Source: Epiperipatus broadwayi
Taxonomy: Eukaryota; Onychophora; Udeonychophora; Euonychophora; Peripatidae
Assembly: GCA_028023455.1 (NCBI GenBank)
Contig: JAQFVV010012396.1
Location: forward strand, 7,420,085 to 7,484,084
DNA length: 64,000 nt
Direction of reading: 5' to 3'
Part shown: piece by piece, positions 1 through 12,799 of the stretch
Position numbering within the stretch: position 1 is the stretch's first letter
Layout: the number at the start of each line of letters is the position of its first letter
Program-made: the position numbers and the translations under genes
The notes under the pieces: model-generated
Told to the model about the DNA's origin: nothing
Database searches by the model: none
The model's input: the letters and a program-made list of their open reading frames with translations, nothing else

Positions 1-1214
1 TTATTTATTATTACTAGTATATTACATCTATCATCATTGAGAGCATTATACAAGCAATACATCATCAATAGACACCAAAAGGCTATATTATACTAATTCG
101 CTTTCATTGCCATCTGGTGTCCAGTAATTAAATGTTTTCATAAAATATATCATTACCATTTACAATTTTAATTAAATATATTTTATTTATATCTGTTTTA
201 AATGATTGCCAATAATAAAAATGATTTTTTTAAAAATTCAAAAATATATGTCAAATTAGTATTTCTAAAAATTTATTATAAATTTATACAAAAATTATTA
301 TTATAAAAATAAATTTATCATGAAAGTATTAAATTATCAAAATATTATTTCTAAAGATATTATTGGGTATATATCTATGTTTATACCATACATCTATGTA
401 TATATTTAAGATTGTGTTTAGGAATTCAATTGATCTCAAGTTTGCCTCTAAGACTCTCAGATTTGTTTTTGACTGGCATTGGAATTTTGGTTTACTTGAT
501 ACGTATTTAAAAGCAGTTCTTAAATTTCTTTGGTATATATTTAAAAGGCTATCATAAAACAGCTGGAAGTAATAACGGTTAGGATGACTGTGAGATATCA
601 CTCTTGAAGATTATAAATAAGTATACATTTTAATATACATATATTTATTTAAATATATCACATACAAATAAATACAGTATATATATAGAGATAGAAAACA
701 TAAATATTAATTTTCTATAATTCAACTATATATATCTATACAGATAATAAAATTTAGACATTTTAATAACAAAATGAACTTAAAAGTATCAAAGCATTTC
801 TTTATTAGTAAAAAAAAAAAATGCTCCTATTGGGTGACAAGCAATAACTTCCTTTGATGATTACGTATTTTTGCTTGGTTGTAGCGTGGTTTTCCTAGTT
901 ATTTAAACTTTTTTTGAGGATAAAACAAAAGTTCTTTAAAATCAGTTAACAGTTTTGAGTTTATTTATGCAATAAAAAAATTAATTGCTTAAAAATAATC
1001 CGGTAAATAATAGAAATCAATCGGCAACAACAATTAACATTGATAGCCTCTGGCTAAACTATTTACTAATAATTCTTTGTCTGAATTTTACTACCAGTGA
1101 AAGATAAAGATTGTTCTAAGAACATCATTGCTGGATACTTCACTTACGTATATTTGTTTATTCATTTATTTCTATCGTTTAAATGACTATACATATATAT
1201 CATTTCATCCATTA
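1..1214. other. A+T-rich DNA, no gene recognised
   Basis: This stretch is A+T-rich with poly-A/T tracts. The only open frames are 64 and 90 codons, lie on opposite strands of the same segment (329-601), and show no family motif. I see no conserved motif, repeat copy or RNA structure. Confidence 0.6.
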
Positions 1215-1560
1215 TTTATTAATTGCAGGATGAAAGTCTTTCCCAATTTAACTTAGTTTCTCCAATTGCTTACCTCTGTTCTTTACATCACACCAGAAAT
1301 CTTACTTATTTTATCCACACATCTTATATATGATCTCTTTCTAGGTCTTTTACAAACTCTTAGGATTTAATTCAAAAGTTAAATTACCCTGCAGAATGAA
1401 AGACTTTTCAAGTTTAATTTATCTTCTCCATTCCTTGCCTCTTTTCTTCCCACCACACCAGAACACTTTCTTGTTTCATCCACATACCTTCTATGTGATC
1501 TCTTTCTAGATATTTTACAAACTTTTATGATCATAATTAAAAGTTTAATTGTCTATTTAT
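1215..1560. repeat. Imperfect tandem duplication, about 165-bp unit
   Basis: Two diverged head-to-tail copies start near 1228 (gcaggatgaaagtcttt) and 1390 (gcagaatgaaagactttt). Both contain caccacaccagaa-like and gatctctttctag segments and end in a related aaagttaaatt / aaagtttaatt. The unit is the C-terminal part of the minus-strand LINE, so its end was duplicated before or after insertion. Confidence 0.7.
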
Positions 1561-2150
1561 TATCATCTTTTTTTGAAGCTTATCCAGACCAGTTCCATTT
1601 TAGTCTATTAATGCTTTTAATGATGTCAATGATATCTCTCATCCATATATTTCATTTCCAGTCTTCTTTTGTAATTTCTAACACATTTTGTCATTGAGTG
1701 ACCTGAAGTCTCAGTATTGTTTTTCTTTTAATTCCATGTCTTAGATTCATAAATAAGAACTAGTAAAATACCTATATTATAAAAACTCCAGACATATTTA
1801 ATTTCATGTATATTTATTCTTTTAGTTTTTTATATCAACCCTTAAATACTTTTTGTAAAACTGCTGTAAAAAGTTTTAGATATATGGAATTATCATGTCA
1901 TTCTCTTTTCTCAATGTTAATCTTCTTAGTATTATCAGGCAATTTAATTGTAATCGTTGAATTTTGATAAATATTCATTATAACATGACACTATCCCATG
2001 ACAATATTCCAGGCTGCTTTCTTGATGATCCCCAGCTTTATTCACCATATTAATGCTTATATAATTGAAATGCCTTTTCATAATCTACAAATCTCAACCA
2101 GAGTGGCAACTCATATTCATTGGTCTTTTTTATAATTTCTCTCAATTTTT
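1215..2150 (-). mobile_element. Decayed RTE-like LINE, reverse transcriptase and 3' end
   Basis: Read on the minus strand, this matches in order the second half of an RTE-type endonuclease/reverse-transcriptase ORF. At about 2080-2100 the residues FVDYEKAF resemble the FVDYEKAFDS box. Around 1930 there is IILRRLTLRKEND, comparable to the segment before the GVRQGD box. At about 1600-1650 RDIIDIIKSINRLKWNWSG matches the typical C-terminal 'DII.RI.KLKWNWAGHI' motif, and near 1490-1520 a KYLERDHIEG stretch sits where 'LEWRPR..KR..GRP' is expected. Stops and frameshifts interrupt every segment, so it is not functional. The same LINE type occurs in 5'-half form at 62.1-64.0 kb on the other strand. 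Assignment to the RTE group is by remembered motifs; I cannot name the subfamily. Confidence 0.7.
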
Positions 2151-2224
2151 GACTATGCTAAAACCACTTTTAAATCTAGCAAAGTTCTTTTAGTTGATTT
2201 AAATTCAAGGTTTGCTATAGACAA

Positions 2225-2300
2225 GGCCACTCTTATCTTTATAGAATCCCTATCTTGTGTTGATTTGAGAGTTCTCTCTATAGTCAAAAACAACATTGTT
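2225..2300 (+). repeat. R4 repeat motif, copy 1
   Basis: This roughly 75-bp segment (ggccactcttatctt ... ttgagagttctctctatag ... aacattgttg) recurs at 28614-28692 in the same orientation, inverted at 27038-27092, and more weakly at 59105-59180. In the FB3 fold-back it forms part of the arms. Here it lies just upstream, in minus-strand terms, of the decayed LINE, so it may be LINE sequence or a separate insertion. Confidence 0.55.
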
Positions 2301-2350
2301 GAAAAAAGGTTAAAAGCCTTTCTCTTTCTAATTACAGACTCACTATGCAC

Positions 2351-4500
2351 CTAATAAGTAATCAGAATGTTAATTTAAGAATTATGGAACAAACATTTTA
2401 TATTCTGCTAAAATCAACTTTAAAATGTGTACAAAGTCAGGAAATTATACTGTACCAATTTAATATTTTTTAATTAGTATCATTCACAATATCACAGTTC
2501 TGAACATTACTGTTAGTAAAACAAAACATTTTATTAGTTATTTCATTAAAAAATGATAATCATAATTGATTATGAAGAAGATCACCAACACCTTAGAAAT
2601 GAACACCATAGAATCAAAATCTGTTCTGCTACTTATATTCTTTGGTTTATTAAACAATATAAGTTTATCAATTATCAGGAAAATTGCAGCAGTCAAAAAT
2701 AAATAACTAGAATATAAATATCCTAGATCTTATGATTAATTGTATAAAATGTTATCTGAAAACATCTAAAACAATTCACAATGATTAATAAATGCAGAAA
2801 TGGACTTATGTCTAGGATTTTAACAAGTAAATTTACAGAAAAATACTTCCTTAATTAAGAGTCATTCACAATATTTTATAAAACACCAATCCAAAATACA
2901 ATGTAAATGAAGTTGGTTGGAATCCTATAAAAGGAAATACCATCTAGAGCAGTCTCTCAAGAAAATAATCCATTCAAAATTCATTTAATAAATGAGTAAA
3001 TTTTTACAATTTTGTAAGATATATCAGCCTTCTACAAAACCAATGGGGCAAAAATCTATATGATTGATAATATGGAGACATCATATAAATGAGTTATTTT
3101 TTTTATAAATAAAAATTATCCATTAAATTTGTAGTTTTTAACTTTTATTTTCAAACCCAGGCACTATTGTATTGCCAATATAATGGGATAATTTTCTATA
3201 CAAAAAAAAACAACTTAAATATATTATCTTCAACTTTTTCAATGATATTATTTTGGATTTTGTCTTTTTTTTCTTTCTCCAAACTCTTTCAAAAGATAGA
3301 TAAAAGTAACTAGGCAATAGAAACATTAATCCAACCAATAATATTTGGATATTTTCAGTAATACTTTTCTATGGCTTTACAGTTTGTATTTTAATTAATT
3401 TATGCATTTCCAACAAATTTCTAAAACGGAAGTGGAGTTTTAATCCATATGATAGTCTGTTTGAATTGCAATTGCTTTTTAAATTTATTTAAATTAATTT
3501 TATTGTTGTTTAATTTTAAATTAAAATATAATTTGGGTATTTTGAGTTATTTTTATTTTAATTTTTTGTTTGTTTTAATTGCCTTCAAATTAAATTGTAT
3601 TTAATATTATAATTTTTGAAATGTCTGAAATGTAAAATGCTGCCATCTATCATAAAAATGTTTATGTAATGTAATAATATATATATTATTTTTAACATTT
3701 TCACAGTTATATGAGATAAATAGTCTTTTTTGGATTAAACCATGTATTATTTCGTTTAAATTCCCAACAATTTGATGAAATTTTATTCATTATTATTATG
3801 TTCAATCTTGTTGTTACTTAAGACCTAACACTTCTTCATTAAGATCTTAACCTTGATAATAATAAATGATATTTCATCAAAATGTCAGGAATTTAAACAA
3901 AATAATATATATATATAATTTTTAAGAAGCAGATAGATGTAATTCAATGACTTGCAGTAGATTAGAACAATGGAAAGCAGTTTTTCATTGTAAATGAAAA
4001 TATGAATCAAACCAACTATTTGAACTGAAAGAACATTGTATTTAAATGTTTTAGTAATGTTTCATGTTTTTTTTTTAATTTTAAACAAATTATTTAAATG
4101 ATTTAAACCAACTACTATGGAAATATTGAAAACAGATTTCCATTTTCATTTTTAAATTTATCATTTCTTATTTTTGTCTTCATGTCTTCTTTTCTTTATC
4201 AATAGAAATCAGAGATTCTAAAGATCTTCTCATTAATGAATCAATTATGCAAAATTTATTAACACATGTTGATTATAAAATTATAGGTTATAGTAATATA
4301 TATCATAAGTAATGACCAGAAGGCAAGTTACCTTACTGGCATGACTTTAAAATATTTTTACTAATACTTGAATAAGTTATTCAGGATATAAGAAAAGAAG
4401 CTGCAGAACTGTTGCAAATACCTTTGAACTACTGTTACAACATTACTAGCACAATTCTATACTGTACCATATTATTTTGTGAATGCAACTTAATTGTTTC
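2351..4500. other. A+T-rich DNA, no gene recognised
   Basis: A+T-rich DNA with frequent homopolymer runs. A 66-codon minus-strand frame at 3138-3338 is lysine-rich, lacks any motif and is best read as chance. Nothing else can be supported. Confidence 0.55.
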
Positions 4501-4505
4501 CATAT

Positions 4506-4578
4506 GTGAGTGAGTGAGTGAGTGAGAAAGGGAGAGGGAGAGAAAGAGAGGGAGAGAGAGAGAGGGAGAGAAAAGAGG
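4506..4578. repeat. GAGT / GAGA purine microsatellite
   Basis: A run of gtga units (about 5) passes directly into imperfect gaga/ggga units. The plus strand is almost pure purine for about 50 bases, which can adopt unusual pairing. It is a simple repeat with no coding content. Confidence 0.9.
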
Positions 4579-4960
4579 AAGCATAAATTATTACAAATAT
4601 TTTTGAACTATTATCATACTATAGTAGAAAATAATTATATACCATTTTAATACTATATGGATTTGGTTCAATTAGTTTCTTTCATAAGACTAAAATGTGA
4701 TAATATGAGAAAATTTTATTAAAGCACAGAATTTTGGAAATGATAGTTATTTATTAATATGCGATAACAAGCTAGAATAACAAATACTTGATTTTCTCAT
4801 TTTCACAGGGAAAAAAATTGTGAAAATGTATGAAATATTATAAATATCAATATATTATATAATATATATATATATATTATTATTAAAGAGAAGCAATTAT
4901 ATTTTGATCAATTAAAATACCAAATTCTATCTTTAGTATTAAAGAGATTTATAGATTGAT

Positions 4961-5670
4961 ATATATTCTACCAGAGTATGAGACAATTGTCAATTATTAC
5001 AATAATAAATCTTAATATTTGTTATTTTTTGCTGAGCCAAGCTTTCGATGCAGCATATCTTTTTCAAAGCAAGACTACAATGAACATTAGCATATCCACA
5101 TGCCTATGAACATAAACTAAACTAGTCACTGATTATCATAGATATTAACATATTTGCATGTATGTAACTATACACTGACATAACAGTTGGCTATACCATT
5201 AAATTAAACAACCAATTTTTGTTGAGAGAAATGCATTTATGGAGTTTGTAGTTCTTAAATTTATGGAGTTCTTAGAATTAATTATGTGCCACTTTTTTTT
5301 ATTTCACATTTTTATGATTATTTTCTAAACAAATAATTTTAGCGTTAAGCAGGTTTAAAGGAATGACTAGATTTTTTTCTCATGGTTTACAAATACTGAG
5401 CTATATGCACTATTGCATTTAACTCTGTTATATAGATGAGCATGCTGGGTGATTCTAGATTTTAAGTTTGCACACGTCTCTCCATAATATTGCAAAATTG
5501 ACAATCAAAGGTATATTATACCAAATGAGCTTTATCATCATCTTTAGTCCTATATTTAGAATTATGGTAATCAATGAGTCTTGCAGACTGGCTCAGCAAA
5601 ATAACAAATATTGTTAAGTTTTATTATCATAATAGTAGACGATTGTCTACATACTCTGGTAAAATATATT
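4961..5670. mobile_element. Non-autonomous DNA transposon with about 80-bp terminal inverted repeats
   Basis: The left end 4961-5040 (atattctaccagagtatg ... gctgagcca) is the reverse complement of the right end 5589-5670 (tggctcagc ... catactctggtaaaatat), with matches along the whole 80 bases. The roughly 550-bp interior has no open frame or transposase motif. This is the structure of a deletion derivative or MITE-like element moved in trans. The flanks are too A+T-rich to define a target duplication securely; a TA duplication is possible. The superfamily is unknown. Confidence 0.75.
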
Positions 5671-5679
5671 CTTACATAT

Positions 5680-7500
5680 TATTTATGGTATAATTAAATA
5701 TCAAGTTCAATCACAACACTGTAAAACTAATTTTTTCTTTAAAAAAAGATTTCAAGTAAAACAACAACAAAAAAGTCAAACATTTGGAGTTATAGTCTAC
5801 AATTTCTGACACAAGATACCAAACTGCTAAAATTGATCTTATAATTAAGTATTATTAAATTATGAGAAAAAAGATGTTCGGTAAAAAAGCCTTATAAACT
5901 TCATATTTAGAAATAGCTTAGGCGATGCACAGAATATAAAAATGTAAATACATATATACACACACATTTATTGATGTAAAGATCTCATTAAGTTTGTGAA
6001 TTAGCTATAAATATTGAAGTACTAATCTAAGGATATACTATTACCAATAATGATTGATTATTCTGGATAGCCTGCTGAACCCCATTGCCTAATTACTCAC
6101 CACAAGCCTTTAGGCATAAAACATAATATACTCAACGTGCATACTTATTAAGTTATAAATAAAATAATACTTATTTTTAGAATATTTATTTATTACTACT
6201 AATGGAATAATTTAAGATAAGTATAACAACAAATTTTAAATATTATTTCATCTTTAGTTACAACTATCAGTCCAATTTAAATCCAGCAAGTTGGTAATCA
6301 TAAAATGAAAACAAACATAAAAGGTGTAATATATAAACTTATTATTTTGGACAGTTTATTACAGAGATAATGTACAAAATGTCCAAAGTTAGGATGACAT
6401 TTATATATGTTGCAGGAAGAAATTAATCATTTCAGTAATTGCAATCTAATTTGTACAAGTAATTTACTAAAGATTAGACGGGCATTGTTATATGTTAAAA
6501 TTATATTCCACACTCGGCAATCCTATAATTTTGAACACTTCATTTAGAATCTTATCTGTAATTGCACTAGAAAATATGTCGGCTGATTTAAAAACATCAA
6601 ATTAATTGAAAAACTAATTGATTTTAATAAATAAACATGTTAAATATAATTGATGTAATTAAGAAAATGAAATAAGTAAAATGTGTTTGCAAATTTTCAC
6701 ACACATACGTCTAATGTTGTCCATGCACATGTGTGTGTGTGTCATATATAAATATTTAAATTAAATTTGCCCTTACTTTAAATGTAGTAACCCAAATCTA
6801 ATCATATGTATTATTTACTAAATATTAATATTAAAGTTTCTATAAACAAAAATAGATTTAGAGCAAACAGGGTAGTTACATCATACTCTACACAAAATCT
6901 TATACAAAATATAGCAATTTGCATATAGCATTTTTATTTTTATTTTACAGGTTGTCATTTTTATGGTAAATTAAGTTTGTATCGTGGCCTAAAATAGTGT
7001 ACTGTAATTATAATAGTATATTTATTATTTAAGACAATCTGTGATTCATTGTAATTGTATGTTTCACAAATGAAATTTAATCACAACTGACCTTTGTATA
7101 TATAGTCAAATATAAACCATGAAATACATAGTAATGGTTGCCAAAACTATAAATACAGTGATAGAATTGAATGACTTAATAAAGTCATTAGTGAATCTAT
7201 TTTCTAGTTGAAATCTCTAAGGATCTTTTACGATATTTTGTAGTAGTTAGGTTGTCTAAACAAAAAATCAATATGCTAATTATGTGATGCGCAGAAATAT
7301 GAATTTTAATTTTAGAGTTCTCTCATTTAATTACTTTGATAAAACTGAATCATGCTTTGCCATTAAATATCATGAACTTATACTTATTCCGTGCTTTTTC
7401 TTGTAATTAATTATTTTTATACACTTTCATTTTGTGTATCAACTAATCACTATATGACCACTTTATTGTTCAAATAGTTTCTTTTTTAACATTGCATTTT
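5680..7500. other. A+T-rich DNA, no gene recognised
   Basis: No frame over 60 codons and no recognised repeat copy. Short CA/TG runs (5957-5967 and 6729-6741) are the only simple repeats visible. Confidence 0.55.
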
Positions 7501-7514
7501 ATTATTCAATATTA

Positions 7515-7852
7515 ATAACAAACACAGGCTTATTATATACCTGTGTCTATATATGTAATATATAGGGTATATGAGCACAGACTTTCACACGATCCACCAC
7601 TCTCCCCTCTATCTCATAACACTGATACACTTGAACGCATATATGTTGAAAAGATAAACAATCACCAATTTATGTATTTCATGCTAAACCAGCAGAGATG
7701 GTAATCTGGACCAACTGATGATTGCTGGTTTAGTATGAAATACGATTATTGGTGATTATTTATCTTTTCAACATATATGTGTTCAAGTGTATCAGTTTTA
7801 TGAGATAGAGGGGAGAGTGGTGAGTCGTGTGAAAGTCTGTGCTCATATACCC
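7515..7852. mobile_element. FB1 fold-back insertion with 12-bp target duplication
   Basis: Arms 7562-7694 and 7723-7855 are near-perfect reverse complements about 133 bases long, with a 28-base loop. Each arm equals the 3' part of the FB1 family (gtgctcatata, cttttcaacatatatg, tgctggttta). To the left is a terminal mini-hairpin, acacaggcttattatatacctgtgt. The whole is flanked by a perfect 12-bp direct repeat, tattcaatatta, at 7503-7514 and 7853-7864, which I read as a target-site duplication. The last two or three arm bases overlap the duplication. The structure is an inverted dimer inserted as one unit. Confidence 0.85.
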
Positions 7853-7861
7853 TATTCAATA

Positions 7862-7964
7862 TTAAGTAAAATATCTGCTTTTCACAATTAATTTCTTCTT
7901 CAGAGATTTAAATAAAAAAGTAAACATTATAAAAAGTAGATGTGAGAAGCAGATATTTTACTTA
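7862..7964. repeat. Small inverted repeat, 24-bp arms
   Basis: ttaagtaaaatatctgctt at 7862-7880 pairs with aagcagatattttacttaa near 7946-7964. The left arm overlaps the target duplication of the FB1 insertion, so that insertion landed at the edge of an older hairpin-forming repeat. Confidence 0.65.
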
Positions 7965-8411
7965 ATAGAGGACTATCTTTTGTCCTAGGGATTATGATCT
8001 TGTTATCTGAAAGCTTAACCAATATTTAATTACATTATCATTAACAATCACTTTTAAGTGAATATGTTTAAAAAAAAAAAAACAAATACACAAAGAATAA
8101 AAAGTTTAAAGTACATTTTGATAATAACACACAAACTGATCTGAAATATGCATAATATATTTACATGCACAGTACGTATACCATTTTGATCCTTAATTCG
8201 ACATTTTATAATGCTATCTTTTAATTTTTTCTAGAAGCAGACATAGCTAGAATTTTTACGCCTTTAAGCAAAATTTTTATAAAGACTTTTTTAATATTTA
8301 CAACATATTTATTATTTTTGAACACACACATATATATATGTATAACAAAAAGTGCCATAAGATCTAGGGAACTCTACACATTGTCTTAGTTTGCTTCATA
8401 ATAATTACACC

Positions 8412-8492
8412 ACAGTCTAGATGATTCTCAACCACTGTGCTATGGCACTTCAGTGTGCCACGAGAATCATGAAGTGTGCTGCCATACATAAG
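8412..8492. mobile_element. Possible hAT-like MITE fragment
   Basis: The phrase gattctcaaccactgtg followed by gtgccacgagaatcat resembles the ends of many non-autonomous hAT elements, which start CAGTGGTTCTCAACC and carry repeated GTGCC motifs. It forms an imperfect hairpin (tgattctc / gagaatca). No 8-bp target duplication is visible, so this is a tentative family call. Confidence 0.4.
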
Positions 8493-8499
8493 CGACTCA

Positions 8500-10000
8500 G
8501 AAAAATGTGCATTGACTATTACAACTTTAGCTACTAGCTTATAATACTATATATTGTTTAGTCTACTAGTCAACAGATTGAAGCGTGCATACGGCAACTT
8601 ATATAATTACATTCTCATGTGTAATATCACAATATTGTGTTGTCAAACATAATTAAAATGGATTCAGAGGTAATATATAATATGCAGTTTTGAATAAAAA
8701 AAAGTTGTCTATTACTGTAACTATTTAATGTGTGTATAAAATCAATAAAATAACAATAATAATAATAAAAAAGAATGAATTGAAGTTTCATATAAAGTTT
8801 TAGATTCTACTGAATTATAAACAAAAGTGTATTTTATCAAACAAGTGAAATAATAAAGATATAATTCATAGAAAGTAATCCTAAATAATGGTTAAATTAG
8901 ACAAAAATAATAATTATGATTAATAGAATTTTGTATGATCAGATGAAAAAAAAAATTATTTGAAGTGAGCAAAGATAAAGTTTAATGATCAAAACTAGAT
9001 GAAAAGATGGGTAAGATCTGTGATAAAAGTTATCAAGTACACAAATTAGAGTAATACTTGAGACTTATTAAAGTTTTGTCAATATTTATAAGTTTTTCAA
9101 TGCCCTATGTGGTTTAGGGTGGTGATATAATAGCAAACTCAACGGCTCAAGATTAACTCTAACACTCTGATACTTAAACTTTATATGATCCCAAGCTGCA
9201 AATGATTTGATTACATGTAATGTTATACAGAGTAATTGTAGTACTATATAAGTAAAAGTAAAAATGCTTTACGAATATGAATAGCTGAACTTTGTGTAAA
9301 GTGAGAAGAAACAGAATAATAATAATTTATCCCCCCTCCCCCCAAAAAAAAGTTTAGTTAAACTGTTTGAATTTTTTTAATTATCAAAATTAAAATTAGA
9401 AGTTAAAAAAAAGTTGAATTAATGGTTTAAGGTTTTTATTTTATGAGGATAATTAATGACTTCAATCACTGAAAGTAATAATTATTGTTTTTTAAAAAAT
9501 CCAACTTCATTTTTGTGGTTCTAACTAACTATTTTTAGATTTTACAATACAATTTAACATGCAAAATTTTAGAGTAAATTGAATTAAAATGTGACATGGT
9601 AATGGTAGATTACCAAGTGCTATTATTTGGTAGAAATAGCACTTTATTGCATTAGATACTTCAATCTGTGTTGTGCAGAGAACATCAATACAAAATGGTT
9701 TGCATCATAGATTTTTCAATAAAAAAATCTAATCATTATATATTATTATTACAATAATTGATTTAACCTAATTCTAACCTGATTGCCTAATATGAGCATG
9801 CATACCTGCGATTTTAATCAATAGTATAATCAAAACATTTACAGTAGACATACTTAAAACTCTTTAAAGATGATTACATTTTCAATTTTTTTCTCGCAGT
9901 AATATGCATATTCTTGGAAATTAATGTTACCAATATACTGCTTAATTTACACTAATTTGTATAATTAAAATAAATTAATTATATGAAGTAACTTTTATAA
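8500..10000. other. A+T-rich DNA, no gene recognised
   Basis: No open frame or recognised repeat. A C-tract next to an A-tract at 9330-9350 and short AAT runs near 8750-8770 are the only features seen. Confidence 0.55.
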
Positions 10001-10011
10001 ATAGTAATCGT

Positions 10012-10078
10012 TGGCATCAAGAGTATAAACACATACTCTTACACATCCATATGAAAGTCTGGGTTCAAACCCTCTATA
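10012..10078 (+). ncRNA. tRNA-like (Pol III promoter) fragment
   Basis: A B-box match (gggttcaaaccc, near 10061-10073) follows an A-box-like ttggcatcaagag about 45 bases upstream. That spacing fits a tRNA or tRNA-derived SINE head. I cannot fold a full cloverleaf: the acceptor ends pair for only about five bases. A poly-T tract follows about 20 bases downstream. It is more likely a SINE head or tRNA pseudogene than a working tRNA. Confidence 0.4.
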
Positions 10079-10099
10079 TATTACATCCAAACATTGTTT

Positions 10100-12280
10100 T
10101 TTTTTTTTTATTATTTCACTAAAAAGGGAAAAAAATATTTTATTAAGAAACCCGTTGTTTTGAAAATATACTATTTTATACTATTTTAATTCGTCGTGAA
10201 AGTGATTAACACATCTAAGCACCATTTACTAGCCACGGTAAACCCATTTATTGTGAGAATAAATCCGAGCATACATACTTATATAATGTACTTTTTTTTC
10301 ATCAGCTTGGTGATGCTACATTATTTTAGGGAGTAGTTCTAAATTCGGTTGAGAGAGTGACAATCAAAGGCAAACTATTATCAAAGATGATTAAGTATTA
10401 TCCTTAGCTTAAATAATTCTTATCTTTAGACAGATAATTTGACATGTTTTTTAAAAATTATTTGATAAGATGACAAGGGAGAACATTATTTTCCACTCTA
10501 TTTATTGAATACATAAAGTAATAATTAAACTTATTTATTTGGAAAATTTTCCAAAAGTGGAGGGAAATCATGCTTTTCAAAGATACAATTAAGCCTACTC
10601 AATCAATTTTATAAAATTATTACCGGTTTTAGAAGCATGAGAAATTTAATTAATAAATAATTATATTTATTTTAATAACTTATTTTTGTGAATAATTTTA
10701 TAATAAAAAAAAATTAACACTAAATTTATTTTCTGACTAATAGATTAAATTTTATTATTTCATATACAATGGAGAAACTTTTTTTTTAATGAATTTAAAT
10801 TCAAAGCCCGTTTTATTAAAAAAAAAAAAACTCATGTAAATTAATTAATAGTATATTTTAAAATAAAATGAAAACTACATACAAGCTATTTTAAAATAAG
10901 TAATTATTAAAATATGTCATTGTGTTAGAGTATTTTATCTAATTACGATTACTAAGAGAATTTTCAGCTATAATGTATATATATGTGCTCTTTTAAAATA
11001 CCACCGCTAAAATTAGATATTATCGAAAATCTAGAAGAGGTAACTAGACAATAGAGTATTATGATTAAACTACTGTTTGCCGCACCCTTACCGAATTTAT
11101 TCTAGCGCTTGAATATTTAGAGTTTTACTTAAGTCTTGTGACATGCTCAAAATATATTACAGTATACATTACTCGATAATATCGTTAAATCGAGCAAATT
11201 GGCACCATGTTCATATGATAATTAACAACATTTATATATAAATAAAAATTTAAATATATTAATTTATATAAAAAAGGCACATTACTATTAATAATTTATT
11301 TAAAAATAAACTTATTTAAAAAATATTCCCTCATAATAATTATGATAATTCTGCAGTATATTAAACAAGAGTAGGTAATTAAATTTATCAGTTATATTGT
11401 GGAAACATGGATTTTTGCAGTTGATTCTGGTGTTGTCTCAAAATTTTACTTTTTTATACCGATGTTATATATATAAATAATACTGATATTATTTTTTACA
11501 AGTTTTTACTAATCTATTTTTTTTTTTGATTTAAAGTGTTGATATTTTAATGTCATTTTGTTGAATGTAACAATGATATAACATTATTTGAAAGATCTTG
11601 TAAATGGTCACTATATTGGGAAAGTGTTTGATTTTTTTTATAGTTACCCAAATAAAGTGCAAATGTGTGTTAATGGCTTCTAAAGATTTATCAAGTATGT
11701 TATGTATGCATGAAAATTAAAAATGTTTGACTGTATAATATGTATATAGTAAAGTATGGTATGTACAATAACAAGCACATAAAAAATTAAATAATTGTGT
11801 AAATATTTTATTATTGAAGGAATAAATTTTGTTAATAAAAAACACAAACAAGTTATGCATGATCTCACTTAAGTTAAAAGTAACAAACTAATGGGTTATT
11901 AAGCAGACAAGAATTATTTTTACAATATGCCAGTTAAAGTTGAGAAAAATCGAAAAGTTATATCAACCTTATTATAATTATTTTACTCTAGAAAAAATAA
12001 TAAAGACAAGCCATTATATAAGGAATAAAAATATGGACTCTTTTTCCTTCTCACAAAGGGGAATGACCTTGCAAGATCATTTAAACTTTGGAGGCAAAGC
12101 AGCGGATGATGCCATTGGATGTCATATCTGAGAAAATTATACCCTGGTGGCAGATAGTGAGCTGTATAGAATTTTTACAAGTCATCCTATCTTTATTATG
12201 TTTTTAATAAGGTAAAAAGAACCATATATATTGGAAAAATAGATAAATTAGCAATAGAATTACTCATAAAAGAATATATG
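10100..12280. other. A+T-rich DNA, no gene recognised
   Basis: Open frames of 62-63 codons near 11680-12131 carry no motif. A slightly more complex segment at 12050-12150 reads unlike its surroundings but cannot be assigned. Confidence 0.5.
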
Positions 12281-12288
12281 TTATATAA

Positions 12289-12446
12289 CATTAAAATATT
12301 AGCCAAAAAACAAATTTTTACTAAAATTCTCTCATGACCATAGTTTCATCTAGTAGCAAAAGGATCTTTCTCAAGTTAACAAAAAACTATAGTTGTGAGA
12401 GAATTTTAATAAAAAAATGTTTTTAGATAGTATTTTAATATAATTT
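12289..12446. repeat. MITE-like hairpin, about 60-bp arms
   Basis: Left arm 12289-12347 (attaaaatatt ... actaaaattctctcatgac) is an imperfect reverse complement of 12384-12446 (gttgtgagagaattttaat ... tattttaat). The loop is about 36 bases. There is no coding content. The shape suggests a small MITE or palindromic insertion. Confidence 0.65.
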
Positions 12447-12799
12447 TTTTTTTTCTATTTTATGAATATAATGTCATGTGAAATTTAAATAATAGTTAAA
12501 CTGCCCTCTAGCTGCTATGTTCAATAACTTTTACAGTAAGAAAATTATGTATTGTTAGTGTTAAGCATTATTTATTTTTCTAATATTTTATTATGTATCT
12601 CAGATTTCCTAGATTTATAATTTATCCTGTATGTGCATATTTAGTTATAAATATGTATATTAATTCTGTTGTATATATATAATTAATTTTTTGCATTAAG
12701 TTAATGTTAAATTATTCCTCTTTTTATTGAGTCATTATGACCCGTGTATATTTTTTTATTCTATTTGCAAAAGATTTATATTGATTTGTTCCATTCTCT

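Noticed and set aside
10012-10078. Possible functional tRNA gene
   Set aside because: The A and B boxes are present but no cloverleaf with paired acceptor, D and anticodon stems can be drawn, so only a tRNA-like relic is reported.
12117-12129. tgtcatatctgag, identical to the first 13 bases of the left gypsy LTR
   Set aside because: Similarity does not continue on either side, so I treat it as chance.
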